64,000 bases of DNA from the NCBI GenBank assembly GCA_032622095.1, contig CP136069.1, positions 67,663,319-67,727,318 of the forward strand. The letters run 5' to 3'. This DNA is from Siphonodentalium dalli (taxonomy: Eukaryota > Mollusca > Scaphopoda > Gadilida > Siphonodentaliidae). Positions 23,386 through 35,455 of the stretch are shown here, one piece after another. The number at the start of each line of letters is the position of its first letter. Position 1 is the stretch's first letter. Below the pieces are notes generated by a model. That model had not been told where the DNA came from, searched no databases, and saw only the letters and a program-made list of their open reading frames with translations. A program made the position numbers and the translations under genes.

Positions 23386-25015
23386 AGTCCTTATGAATCT
23401 TTCGTATTGACTATTTTTGGAAACGTCAATACTAAAGATTCATAGGGCCACATCTTGATTTTCTTTACCATTTATTTGGTTATCCTTAGGTATGTGATAT
23501 AGATGTTCAAAAACCAAGTACCACATCACTTAGGTGTAACTTATTGTATTTGTCTGTATATGAACTCTTTTTTATCTATTGTTGATCGTATGCATATCAA
23601 TATATATGATTTATCAATATATATGTTGTTAAAACAAAAACAAAATTGTCAAAATTATCTTCATTTTAATTACAACTGCTGACTGTAGACTATTATTATT
23701 TTACCTTTTCATGTGAAATTTATTTTTTGTCCGGCGTAATACAGTGTACTGCTTGCTGAGAAATGAGTACTATAAAAAAGAAACAAGAATTTAAAGGTGT
23801 ATTGACTGTGCCTTGTCCCTAGTCATAACTCTAGTTTGAAATTGTTGGCCAATAATAATTTGTCGAAAGTACAAGTACATCAGGGTACAAATTACCAAGT
23901 TGTTATGTATAGTTAGAGAAGTTTCAAGTGAATTTTGTTTTGTAACTTTCCAGGTCCATTTGGTATGGACTATTAGTTATAAAACTCGCTCCTCTAGTGA
24001 TGCATACGTGTATCAAAACTTGACTGCTCTAATTGTTGCATAGCAAAATATCAAAAGCTAAGTGTTGTGACACCATCTTCAATGAATATCAGTTACTGAA
24101 GTCACATTTTACCACATATTAATAGAAATGTTCTGTTTGCTTAGGATTCCACTGCAACAGCACATCACTCTAGTTGTAGATCCAATAAACAATTCTTATA
24201 ATCAGAGAATTTTGAGTTTCTTGTGAGCTCTTACTACACATTTGGTTCGATTCTGTTCATTGTTGTCATAAGAGTATGCATACATCATAGAACGAAGTCC
24301 TAAAAATATTGAAATTGGTATACCATATATTTCGTACTTCATTTTATCGACCACTGCCTTGTTATCGTGACTGTATAAGATATGATTTTTGTCATAATTG
24401 CTGGCATCAAATAGATTTATTTTCGCAGCATGTCACAATACATATCGGATGATTCAGTATGGTATGACAATGAGATAGCATCAATGAAGAGCGGTTTATC
24501 ATTTCAGGAATACAAATTCTTTATGTAATTATTATGAAATTCATATATCAGATATTTGGAGAAATCCAGGAGAGTAAAACCAAGATGGACTGGATTTTTA
24601 TAAACTTGCTTTACTTTGTGACATTCAACACCAACAAGGTCATCATTGAATATTCAAACCTCTTGAATGACTGCTTTGCTAGATGAATCTGTAAGTTTTG
24701 TCCATCACTGGTTATACTGACACCAATTGCATTACATCTCATGTTTCCCAAATAAGTTTCTCTAGGGTCTGCACGGTCTAGTTCACATGGTACATATTTG
24801 TAAAATATGGGTTACGGAGATAAACGGGTAATCGAATAAGTCCACAGAAATCTGTTAAACATGACATGTGGTGAATCAGGAATATATCCATTGGAAATCA
24901 CAATAAATTTAAGACTTTTACAATGTTGGTCGAAAATTTGAAAAAATATGACATATAGACTTAATGGGAAAGTGCTTTATGATTTGTCACCGAAATTTAC
25001 ATTGTGCCAATCAAT
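23386..25015. other. AT-rich non-coding stretch, nothing recognised
   Basis: No supported gene, RNA or repeat boundary is seen between the inner end of the left arm and the dispersed repeat at 25.0 kb. Confidence 0.5.
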
Positions 25016-25108
25016 TTGAGATAATCAATATCACATAATAATCTATTTATTGTATGACTGCAGTCACTGCACGGTTTCTTGACATATTTTAACTGAAAAT
25101 ATGTCAAG
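25016..25108. repeat. Dispersed repeat ending in a perfect 13-bp hairpin
   Basis: CAATATCACATAATAATCTA through TGACTGCAGTCACTGCAC is repeated almost exactly at about 31,040-31,095. Here it runs into a perfect hairpin, 25,078-25,090 pairing with 25,096-25,108 around a 5-base loop. A C-homopolymer follows at about 25,116-25,129. Confidence 0.65.
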
Positions 25109-25451
25109 AAAATCACCCCCCCCCCCCCGAAAACTCATGTTATCCAAACCACTGATCTATGATCTACAGACCATATTATTATGTACATTAAACATAATTT
25201 TAATTATAATTTAGGGGTGATCATATATCAGAACATTGATTTGGGTAATGACTCCATCCCAATCCAGGACTATCACGAACACAGTGAAAACAGTCAAAAA
25301 GTTAAAAATACTTGTACACAATCATGGTCACCACCGACACTGCCAAGTCGAACATATCTACTAAATGTCTGAATTTGTCCAAATATCTTAATATCGTCAC
25401 ACCTAAAGTCTTAATTAGTGATGACAGACATACTATATTTGTTGACATTCT

Positions 25452-27919
25452 ATGGATGATCGTGACATACATTCTGTCCTTAACGATGGGTCATTTCCCA
25501 AACTAAGCACTATGCAAGCAACAAGTATTGAAGGGCCATTAACCCTACAAGAATTAACAGACGCGCTGAGGAAAACCAAAAATAATAAAAGCCCAGGGCC
25601 TTCAGGATACACATGTGAATTTTATAAATTCTTTTGGTCTGACTTTGGCCCCCTTTTAACACAGTCGCTAAATGAATCATTTTCAACGGGGGAACTGTCA
25701 ATCACACAAAAGCAAGGAATTATAATAATGATCCCTAAAAAGGACAGAAATAGGCAGATGTTAAAAAACTGGCGTCCGATTACCCTTTTGAATACATCTT
25801 ACAAACTAGCCTCGTCATGTATAGCGGACAGACTAAAACGTGTACTCCCATCGATAATCAACCCTGATCAAACCGGGTTTTTATCTGGTAGATATATAGG
25901 TGACAATACCCGACTAATATACGACATAATTCACAGGACAAAACAAGAAAATAAATCTGGCCTACTACTTCTTATCGATTTTGAAAAAGCATTTGACACT
26001 GTTTCATGGTCATTTATAAGAAAATGTCTTGACCTTTTTAATTTCGGAGATTCTGTAAAGAAATGGCTATCAATTTTGTATGAGAATGCCAGCTCATCTA
26101 TTCTGATTAATGGTCATATTTCTCAGAGCTTCATGCTAGGTAGAGGCTGCCGCCAGGGTGACCCAATATCACCGTATATCTTTCTCCTCTGTGCTGAAGT
26201 TTTGGCGCTGATGATACGCCAAAACAATACAATTAAAGGGATATTACTCGGTGGTTCAGAGTACAAAATAACACAATATGCGGACGACACGACGCTCATT
26301 CTTGATGGTTCTGAAAATAGTCTACGCGAATCGTACTTAACACTGGACGAATTTGCTCGGGTATCGGGTCTGCGCATAAATCCTGAAAAGTGTCAAGCAT
26401 CATGGATAGGGATAGGGTCACATACTAAAATAAGACAAGTTCTTAAGGAATTAAACCTGTCTACTGTAAACACTTTTAATTTTCTAGGAATACATTTCGA
26501 CACTAATTTAACAAACATGAATATAAACTACAATTATAAACTCGAAGATATAGAAAAGATCACAAAAATTTGGAAACACAGACTCCTGACCCCGTTAGGT
26601 AGAATAACAGTTGTCAAATCCCTTATCTTACCAAAATTGACACACCTATTTATAACCCCCCCAAGTCCAGATAAAGCATTTTTGAAGACCATAAATACCA
26701 TTCTATATAATTTCATCTGGAATTCCAAACGCGATAGAATAAAAAGAAAACAATTATGTACCGAATATATGTACGGAGGTTTGAAGATGATTAATGTTGA
26801 AAACTTTGATAGCGCCATGAAAATTAGCTGGATTAGACGCTTGGTTTGCAAACAATCGAAATGGGCCTCACTATGCAATGGCAATTCTTTTTTAAAAGAT
26901 CCACTCTTTCTCACTTATCACCCAAATTATATTGTAAAGCAAACAGACAAGTTCGCAAATCCATTCTGGAGAGATGTTTTCTCAGCATGGTGTAAATTTA
27001 TGCGATTAAATAATTCAAATAATAGTATTATGGCCTCAACTGTATGGAATAATCCGAAAATAAAAATCGGAGGTTCGTCGATCAACTTTAAATCGTGGAG
27101 AGATGCCGGAATATATTTTATAAATGATCTATTCCAATCAGATAATACATTCCATACCCCACGCACACTTTATGCAACTTTCAACATCCGCGTTGATTTC
27201 ATAACAATCAACAGCATAAAGCGTCAGATTATGTCATTGGCAAGTTCTCTTAACCAACCCTTAATCCGTATACCCTACCCATGTATACCAAACAATCTCA
27301 TTCCGATACTCCGTTGTGTAAAAGGCTGTCAATTATTTTATAAAATTCTATCAAATGAGAAAACCATGCCGAATGCATGTTAAAAATGGGAATCCAAATT
27401 TGGCGAGAGAAATTTGGGAAGAATATTTGAGCATGCCCTTTAAAACGACAACGGATACGAAATTACAGTGGCTCCAATTCAGAATAAACACACGAATTAT
27501 TAGTACCAATAAATTTCTGAAGGTGGCTAACCTTCGAGTCGACGATTTTTGCAATCGTTGTCATAGCGTACAGGAAACCATTTCTCACATTTTCTGGGAC
27601 TGTCCCCAAGTCAAAACCTTTATGATAGAAATTGAAACATGGGCAAGAAACAACCAATTTCCCATTGATCTAACAAAAAAAGAATATAATTATTGGCATA
27701 GATCATGAATACAAAAATTCAAAAAGTAATCTGTTCCTACTAGTGCTGAAACAATATATATATAGAACAAAATTCACGCCCACACAACTATCACTTCGAC
27801 CGTTCCTTTGTGATCTTCAATTTAGGTATGAATGCGAGAGATACAACGCAAAATGTAACATGAACTATGAATTCGATAACCAATGGCTGACACTTCGAAA
27901 TGCCTTAAAAATTAAATAA
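25452..27919 (+). mobile_element. L1/Tx1-type LINE, ORF2 reverse transcriptase, 5'-truncated and frameshifted
   Basis: A 643-codon open stretch (25,452-27,383) holds a reverse transcriptase copying element RNA at the insertion site. Motifs seen are KSPGPSGY (46-53), NWRPITLLN, IDFEKAFD with catalytic Asp176, RGCRQGDPISPY (231-242) and the YADD box (276-279). The APE endonuclease that should precede it is absent, so the copy is 5'-truncated. Coding continues in a second frame (27,355-27,708) with the C-terminal Cys/His motif CNRCHSVQETISHIFWDCP. A third frame ends at TAA 27,917-27,919. Two frameshifts make it inactive. Motif style (TLQELTDAL, TQKQGII, IPKKD) fits the L1/Tx1 group. The LINE call is near certain; the clade is an inference. 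Confidence 0.9.
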
Positions 27920-28412
27920 CAGCGTCATTGGAAACAAGATTTTTCAGGCACAAAGTACACCCCGAGCTTAACAATGACTGGACAACACACAAACGAAATC
28001 AATTACCCGGTACCCGAGCGGCAGACACTTATACAATATCTGTACAATTTCAGTACACCAATCATTTTTACTTTCCAATCATATTCCCCGAGAACGTCAA
28101 TAGATATGCCGGTTTACTTAACAATACCACAATTTGTTTTCAGCCACAGTCCGAAACATCAAGAGAGCGTTGTGTATTTTCCCCGAGTGCTGTCGAACCA
28201 ATAATTACAACAACTACAATATTTGCAATACAGTTGCAATATGTTAGATTGTCTGTTTATATTGTTTTTTTTTGTAAATTCTGAATGTAAAAATATTTAA
28301 AACTGCACATAGTGTTTGGAACTTTGATTATACAAACTTTAAATACTACATGTAACCAAATATTTTGAAGAAAAAAAAGCACAAAAAAAAATAAAAGAAA
28401 AGAAAAAAAAAA
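27920..28412 (+). mobile_element. 3' UTR and A-rich tail of the L1/Tx1-type LINE
   Basis: Follows the ORF2 stop directly and ends in an A-rich run (about 28,366-28,412), as expected for a retrotransposed 3' end. No target duplication could be paired because the 5' end is unclear. Confidence 0.55.
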
Positions 28413-28793
28413 TTATGTTATCAGCATGGTTGTAGAAAAATAGAGCCAATTTTCTGGAGAAAAATAAATTATACCAGCGTAGCCTAAAATTCACTTTTAA
28501 CATGAACACTCTTTGTTAAAATTATCCAAACACACTGTGTGCCTTTAAATATTTTAGAATCATATGTAAGAAAGTAGGCCAGGGCATGGTAGAGTCTCAC
28601 TCTTCCAAGCCTTGGATTGAGAGAATGAATGTCTGTGAATTTGTGTCTTTCTTCCTTTGTCATTCTTTCTGCCAAATAAAAAATTATAAAAATCAAAAAC
28701 AAAAATATATATTTGTTGACATTACTCATACCAGTTGCTATATTGCCCTGGTCTTGGTGGGTCCTTTGTGGTGAGCAGAGACATACATACTAT
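28413..28793. other. Non-coding stretch, nothing recognised
   Basis: AT-rich sequence between the LINE tail and the TIR element, without a supported feature. Confidence 0.45.
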
Positions 28794-30959
28794 CGGCCGA
28801 ATTCTGGTCCCTGGTCTAGACCAGGGTTTCATGTAAACTATAGTCTAGACCAGGCCGAAACCACGGTGATCGCGATGTGTTACCCAGCTTCGATGCGAGT
28901 AAGCTGGGATTATTGGTCAGCACTGGTCCGTATTCTCGTCTTTTTGAAACTCAGGTTTACGTAAACCAAGGTTTGCCTTCTTATTGTCATTCAAGCCTTT
29001 GTCGGTCTGTTCATAATTCGAACCATGTGGTAACGTACAAGTTCTGGTAACAGAAACATAAGTATTTTTTGGAAGCATTTATCTTTATGTTAACCAAATT
29101 GTAATTGTTTTATATTTGTATGTCGTGTAGAGTAAAGATTATAATCATATATGAACTGGACAATATTTAATATAATCCATAATTATGTGTGTTATAGGTA
29201 ATAGTCTGCAACTGAGACCTAGTCCCCCCCTGGTCTGAGATTTTTGTATAAACCGAGACGAGAATAGCGAAGTCTGGTTTCGAGAATATATTTATGGTGC
29301 AGAACTCTAATACGGATTATTAGTTTGATTGTAAGCCAGTCATTCACACGATGGTGAATAGTTTGAGCAATCACAAGCTGGCTTTTAACTGGACATTAGA
29401 AATGATCTTGTGTAACTGTGTTTTATATAATGTCACATATCATAACTGTAACAATCATGCGTGTGGGTACCCCGGCGATTTAATGTGGATGAGCATGGGC
29501 CGCCCGGCATAACAGTGAATGGCACATCGGATTTTCATTTTCGTCTTGCATCGCATGGGCGGGATGCGGGGCTTTCCCGGCGTAATCATAAAATTGACGT
29601 TTGAATGCTTCTTAATGGGGATTAATCGTACCGCCCATTAACGTAGATTATTCCAGTATTTTGAACAAGAATAATATTGATGTTTTAAGTAATTTTATTT
29701 TAAACGTAAAGCAAACAAAAAAAAACAGTAAAGACGAAAAAAAAAAATTACAAACAAAAAACAGAACCAGAAAAAAAAATATTACAAAAACAAAACAAAC
29801 AAAAAAACAAAAGAATTTAGTTTTTTCAAAACATTAAAATAAAATGAAAAACAAAACAAAAATAGAAGAAAAAAAAATCAAAATATATAAATTTATGATT
29901 CTTTTATTTAAACGCATTTGCTGAAAAAGAAATACAAGAATGGAGTTTACTATCTTGTGTCCCTAGAAATCTTGGGGGCCCCGGTGGTTCAGTCGGTAGA
30001 ATGCCAGGTGAATTTACACCGTCACATGCCGTCCAGCGCTGACGAAGCTGGTTCTAATCCCGTCATAGGTAGGGTGGCCGTAATCGTGTATCTGTGAAAG
30101 TTTGTCAGTTGCTTTCCGGGGATCGGTGGTTTCTACATGCAGTGGGACGATTTCTTGGTGAAATTAAGCCTCTGCGTGGTCTTTCCTCCACCCGTAAATT
30201 TGACAACGTCGTGTGTGGCATAGCGGCTAGATCGACGATAAACCCTAACAAACCAAACCAAACCCTAGAAATCTCTGAGAAATTCTTATTTTAACGTACA
30301 TTTTATTAATCGTCCTTGTTCTAACAATGTCTTACCATTTGGATTCTTTGGAAATTGGAATGATGGGCGCAATTGTTTTTAGCCCATTATATGTTTGGGT
30401 CGAGATTTAAAAGGGCGGTCTCTGAGACTGATTATTCGGTGCAAGGGGAGGTGGTATAAACAATGTATAGCCACGTATAGGCCATGTGTGGTTCCATCGG
30501 CCGTGAAACAAGTTTTTGTTTACTCAACTAAAACATTTACTCAAACCGCTGACATCAAAATTGGTTATCATAATAAATAAACATAAAGGTAGGGTCGTGG
30601 CGACATGGGAACTTCGGGTGTCTCACCCCCCCCCCCCCAACTTAGGATGGAGTGGATTGGAAATATGGACAACACCCACACCATCCACGCGGAGACACTC
30701 TAATCACATGCATGTAAAGACGACACACCGCACGTGTTCGGTGATAACCCGTTACATTAATGCTCAACTATTCGCGACGTGAACGCAATCATATTGTTCG
30801 AGCACCAAGCGTGCCTTCGTCCGTCGATACACCGAATGTCGTTGATTGAACAATAATCCGCCTAATCTAATCGAGACCAGGTGATTTCGCGAGACCAGGT
30901 CCAGACATGGAACACCGTGATTATTAGGGTGGTCTAGACCAGGGACCAGAATTCGGCCG
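28794..30959. mobile_element. TIR element, ~2.17 kb, perfect 30-bp termini
   Basis: Bases 28,794-28,823 and 30,930-30,959 are perfect reverse complements, beginning CGGCCGAATTCTGG. Both ends contain the palindrome TGGTCTAGACCA, repeated once more subterminally on the left (TAGTCTAGACCAGG near 28,845). Weak similarity continues a few bases outside, so the exact edge and target duplication are uncertain. The interior has no transposase, is A-rich at 29,700-29,880 and holds a younger SINE. The termini align with those of the element at 32.5 kb. Confidence 0.75.
29973..30262 (+). mobile_element. tRNA-derived SINE with 12-bp target duplication
   Basis: The head is tRNA-like with an A box (GGTGGTTCAGTCGGTAGAATG region at ~29,982) and a B box (GGTTCTAATCCCG at ~30,050), the internal promoter of RNA polymerase III. 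The body includes CTTTCCTCCACC...GACAACGTCGTGTG, resembling the conserved central domain of molluscan SINEs. It ends in an A/C-rich AAACCAAACCAAA tail. CCCTAGAAATCT occurs on both sides (29,961-29,972 and 30,263-30,274), an exact target duplication. It lies inside the 28.8-31.0 kb TIR element. Confidence 0.9.
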
Positions 30960-31198
30960 TATATGTCTAAACACCTCAACTCTTCTATATGTCACATCCG
31001 GTACATAATGTAGTGACGTCATGACAAAACATATCTTGAGATCATCAATATCACATAATAATCTATTTATTGTATGACTGCAGTCACTGCACAGTTTTGA
31101 ACAAAGGTTAAAATATGTCAAATGTAACAAAGACCAAAATGGACAAATATATAGCAAACATGAATAGACGACCAATTGCAGTCTGATTTCCCGAAAAT

Positions 31199-31738
31199 CC
31201 TCACATTATCTGGTTATAATGTAACTTGTTTTATGTAGATAAACTGCTTAGAATTGCCTCATTTTGAATCGATAATGTGCTGAACCTGAGAGAGTTTTAG
31301 TCACATTATTGAGTCATAATGAAGCGATTCAAAGCAGATCATGTGCAGATAATGAAATATATAAGCCAACTCGCGACTTTTCAGGTGTACTCTCTTTCAC
31401 GTATATTTTAGGTAGATAATCTGCTGAGAATCGCCTCATTGTGAGTCGATATTGTGCTGAAAACGAGAGCATTGTAATCACATTATCGACTCATACTGAG
31501 AAAATTCTAAGCAGATTAACTACCTAAAATACACGTTAAAGAGAGTTAACCTGAAAAGTCGCGAGTTTGCTTATATGTGTCATTGTATGCACATGTTCTG
31601 CACTTTGAATCGCTTCATTATGACTCAATAATGTGACTAAAACTCTCTCATGCTCAGCACATTATCGATTCAAAATGAGGAGATTCTAAACAGATTATCT
31701 ACCTAAAACAAGTTATATTATAAGCAGACAATGTGAGG
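31199..31738. repeat. 540-bp palindrome built from smaller palindromic motifs
   Basis: Left half from CCTCACATTATCTGG (31,199) and right half to CCAGACAATGTGAGG-like sequence (31,738) are reverse complements with roughly 85-90% identity by eye. The centre is near 31,470. Within each half, shorter motifs such as GAATCGCCTCATT, CACATTATCGACTCA and TCTAAGCAGATTA recur in both orientations. No ORF. Likely a foldback or MITE-class element. Related units are at 31,739-31,990 and 17,640-17,955. Confidence 0.82.
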
Positions 31739-31990
31739 AAGGCTGTTGTGCTGAAAATGAGAGCATTGTAGTCACATTATCGACTCACACTGAGGCGATT
31801 CTAAGCAGATAATTTGCGGACAATGACACAAATAAGCCAACTCAAAACAGCACGCTCTTTAACATGTGATTTCACTGTGACCCGCGACACAAAACGAATA
31901 ACGGATATGAGTCCATTATCGGCATATTTCAGAATAAAATCATCACATTATGTACCTATTTATCACATTATAGGTCGATTATGTGCGTGT
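31739..31990. repeat. Partial unit of the same palindromic family
   Basis: Begins GCTGAAAATGAGAGCATTG and contains GACAATGACACAAATAAGC, TGTACCTATTT and TAGGTCGATTATGTGCG. These are collinear with the insertion at 17.7-17.95 kb of the left arm. Confidence 0.7.
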
Positions 31991-32500
31991 TTGCGCGAGG
32001 ATGTATTGAATTTGCCCTGGCATGTACCATAGTATTATGAAGAGTATAAATAATACAGAAACTCCCAAAAAAAATATAATTATAATTCGGGTAGCAAAAT
32101 GGTTATGACAATAGCACTAAAGAATATTTTTATGTGGCATATGCCATTTTCTTAACTGACCGATTAGGCCATATAACAATATAATAAAATAGGCAAACAT
32201 AGACAGCACAAATAATCATCAAAGTGGCAACAATTGGGATTGCACAAAAACACAGCTATGTTTGTTTTAAAGTCATATCACAAATATATCTAAATATGTC
32301 TTGTTGTATCGGGTGACTTAGGTCTCGTAGCTGTGTGTTTGTTTAATTACTTTTGACGGATGAAACCAGTCAACATCCATTGTGATTGACCCCCTCCCAT
32401 GGCGCCTGATGCATGAATATTACTATAGACGAGCATCATTTTTATCACGCAACAACCCAATTATTGAAAACTCCCCACTACTGTCACCATCTCGACTTCA
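31991..32500. other. Non-coding stretch, nothing recognised
   Basis: No supported gene or repeat boundary is seen. Confidence 0.45.
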
Positions 32501-32501
32501 T

Positions 32502-35005
32502 GGTCCGAATCGGCATCTCTGGTTTAGACTAGGTTTTATTCTAGACCAGGTTTAACTCCAGTTTAAACTAGGTTTAAGTAGGGTTTAAACTTGGTTTTAC
32601 AGTAGTTAAACCAAGTTTATGGGAGTAAAACTGGGTTTTAGCGTACTTAAACCAAGTTTTGTGATAAACTCAGTTTAAGTTGAAACTAGGTTTTATTAAC
32701 GTGATAAAGTTATGGTAATATTACTAATTGTTTGTGGTGAATTGGCTATATTATCATCAGTATAAGCTTAGGTATATATGATTTATACGTACCATACGTC
32801 TCGCCTCGAACATACACCTTTAAATATACTTTGAAAAAAATCAAAAGTTAAACCACCCTACCCCAGGTTTGACTAAAACCTAGTTTTTTGGGTTTAATTA
32901 TTCGGCCGATATTTTTCGCCCAATATTGATGTTGTTTCTTCGTGAATATGGGAGTGTTTATTTTGAATTGGGGGAGGCGTTTATGCGCGGGCGTTTGTCA
33001 CTCAATGTAGATGCAGGAGAGTCTTAGTTGAATTCGGGGAGGCGATGTCGGTACTTATGAGATAAATTCTAACAAAATATGTGCCAGTGTGATGGATGAT
33101 TTCTTGCTATATAAGTCTGTTTGCAATTCGCTCGTTCGGATGTCGATTTGGCGGCTGAGAGCATGGCGGGATCGGACTGATCAGATTGACACGTTAGACA
33201 CGAACATGACTCTTGAAACTGATTCCTTATTCACAAAAAGGTCTCTTTCGGTCAATTTGACGTATGGGTTGGTGGCCCGCCCAAATACCCATCAGAGACA
33301 CCCCAGCCTTCACCCGGGGGAGGGTAACGGCCACCCTGAGGGGGTGGAGTATGGACTATTTTGGAAAACTGTAAGGATTTCGGCCAATTTGATAGTATGG
33401 GTGGGTGGCTCGCCCCAAATAACCCATAGAAACACCCCACCCCTCACTTCCGGGGGGGGGGGGGTACCACCGAGGGGGTGAACGTGGGATATGGACCATT
33501 TTCGAGACTGGTAAGGATTTCGGCCAATTGACGGCATGGATGGATGGCCCGCTCAAATGTCCCATATAAACAGCCCACCCTTGAACGCTGGGGGAACCAC
33601 CCCAGGAGGTGGAAATGGGGTATGGACCATTTTCGAGAACGGTAAGGATTTCGGTCAATTTGACGTCAGCAGTGTGGGTAGCCCGCTCCAACTACCCCCT
33701 AGAAACACCACCTCACCCGGAGGTACCACCCCGAGGGGGTGAAATGGGGTATGGACCATTTTCGAGAACGGTGGGTGGCACATCCCAAATGCCCCCAATA
33801 GAAACACCCCACCCCGGACCCATTTTCACCCGCTCGGAACCACCCGCGGTAAGGGTGGGGGTGTTTCTATGACTATATTTGAGGGCAGGCCGCCCACCAA
33901 TGACGTCATATTGGCCGAAATCCTTACCGTTCTCGATAACGGTCCATACCCCATTCTATGGGGTATTTGGGGCGGGCCACCTACACATGCCGTAATATTG
34001 ACCAACAGAGGCATGTTTTTGCGAATAATGAATAAAATGCTCCATACCCCATTTTCACCCCAGCAGGGTGGAACCCTCTAGGGATGAGGGTAGGGTGTCT
34101 ATATGGGATATTTGGAGCGGGCCACACACCCCTGTCGTCAAATTGGCCGAAATCTTTACCGTTCTGGAACATTGTTCATATCCCATCTTCACCCCTCGGG
34201 TGGTAACCCACCCCACCCCGCCCGGATGTGAGGGGTGGGGTGTTTATATGCGTTATTTGAGGTACCCTTCCCCGGGGGTGAGGGTTGGGGTGTTTCTATT
34301 CGGTATTTGGGCGTACCCAATTTCCACCTCCTCTGGTGGGACCCCTCCCCCCCCCGGTGATGGGTGGGTAGGGGTGGTTATATGGTGTATTTTGATCGTG
34401 CCACCCACTCCTGCTGCCAAATTATTTAGCCTAAATCCTTACCGTCCATACCCCTGTTATCCCGGGTGAGGGGTGATGTTTCTATCGGGTATTATGGGCG
34501 AGCCACCCATTCATGCCGTCAAATTCGCCGAAATCCTTCCCGTTCTCAAAAATGGTCCATACCCCATTTTCATCCGTCCGGATGGTACCCCCGGGGTACC
34601 GGTGTTTCTATGCTGGGTATTTGTGGCGGGCCCCCACCCATGCCCTCAAGAGATATTTTTGAGTTCCAAAAGTCACGTTCGTCCATGATATTAGATAATA
34701 TCTAACCGTTATACAACAGACCGTGCATTCGTCGTGATTTCTCAAAGAGCACGGGTTATTCCCCTGATTAGGAGATTACATAGCGACAACAGGTCGCGTG
34801 ACCGGACAATGAATTGACAAGTAGAGATAATAAACAGACAGACCACGCCTCCTATTCTTGCAATTGGACAAGTGTGGCCCAAAAGTAACGCAATCGACCA
34901 AATCTATGTCGTCCCAGCGGTGGAGAAAAACTTGGTTTTACCACTAAAACCCAGTTTAAACTGGTAGTTTAAACTAGGTCTAAACTGGAGATGCCGATTC
35001 GGACC
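32502..35005. mobile_element. TIR-bounded block, ~2.5 kb, related to the 28.8-kb element
   Basis: GGTCCGAATCGGCATCTC (32,502-32,519) has an exact complement at 34,988-35,005, and imperfect matching continues to about 32,535 and 34,968. Subterminal zones contain arrays of TTTAAACCAAG / CTTGGTTTA-type palindromic words. The termini align position for position with the other element after CCGAAT (CTGGTTTAGACTAGG versus CTGGTCTAGACCAGG). An internal end-like sequence (TAATTATTCGGCCGAT near 32,897-32,912) could instead mark a ~400-bp element at the left. No transposase is seen. Confidence 0.65.
33240..34670. repeat. Mirror-arranged satellite, ~135-bp monomers in two orientations
   Basis: A monomer containing TATGGACCATTTTCGAGAACG, AAGGATTTCGGCCAATTTGA and AAATACCCATAGAAACACCCC repeats on the plus strand near 33,245, 33,372, 33,513 and 33,642. 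From about 33,840 the same monomer appears reversed (GGCCGAAATCCTTACCG near 33,912, 34,144, 34,420 and 34,524), so the array switches orientation at about 33,830. It is GC-rich with C and G homopolymers. Proline/glycine-rich open frames in all phases are by-products. Confidence 0.83.
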
Positions 35006-35039
35006 CAGCTGTCTCCCTCCTGTCTTCTAGTTTCTCACC

Positions 35040-35149
<110 letters not shown>

Positions 35150-35164
35150 CTATATATATATGGC

Positions 35165-35335
35165 TTATGTGTGAGAGTTAGGTTATAGAGAACAGTATTT
35201 CTTATTTGTGTCGCGCATGTCGGGACAGTGATCACAACTGACAATAGATATGGCATTATAATACGCTTCATATTTGACAATAAATTTAGGATGGTATCCA
35301 AAACCGCCAACAAAATCGAAGTTTCTCACACTTCC
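35165..35335 (-). repeat. Dispersed repeat copy (partner at 38.3 kb, inverted)
   Basis: On the minus strand this encodes LDTILNLLSNMK...LTHKP, resembling LDAILKQLSNMK...LTHQP at 38,316-38,480 on the plus strand. The DNA also aligns. The peptide has no known domain, so it is treated as a dispersed repeat. Confidence 0.6.
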
Positions 35336-35455
35336 CGCCACAAACGTGACTGAGTTCGGTACCTGTGGACAATGCCACAATGGCATTGTTAATCATGGTA
35401 ATAAGTTCACTAGTAACCATAAACAAACCGAAAAACCATACTGTTGTTTCATTTA

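Noticed and set aside
28613-28774. Short plus-strand frame with hydrophobic C-terminus as a small membrane protein
   Set aside because: AT-rich, no conserved counterpart, and a minus-strand frame overlaps it; no evidence of selection.
33089-34705. Pro/Gly-rich frames on both strands as antifreeze-like or mucin-like genes
   Set aside because: They coincide with the GC-rich mirrored satellite and occur in every phase and on both strands. None continues outside the array.
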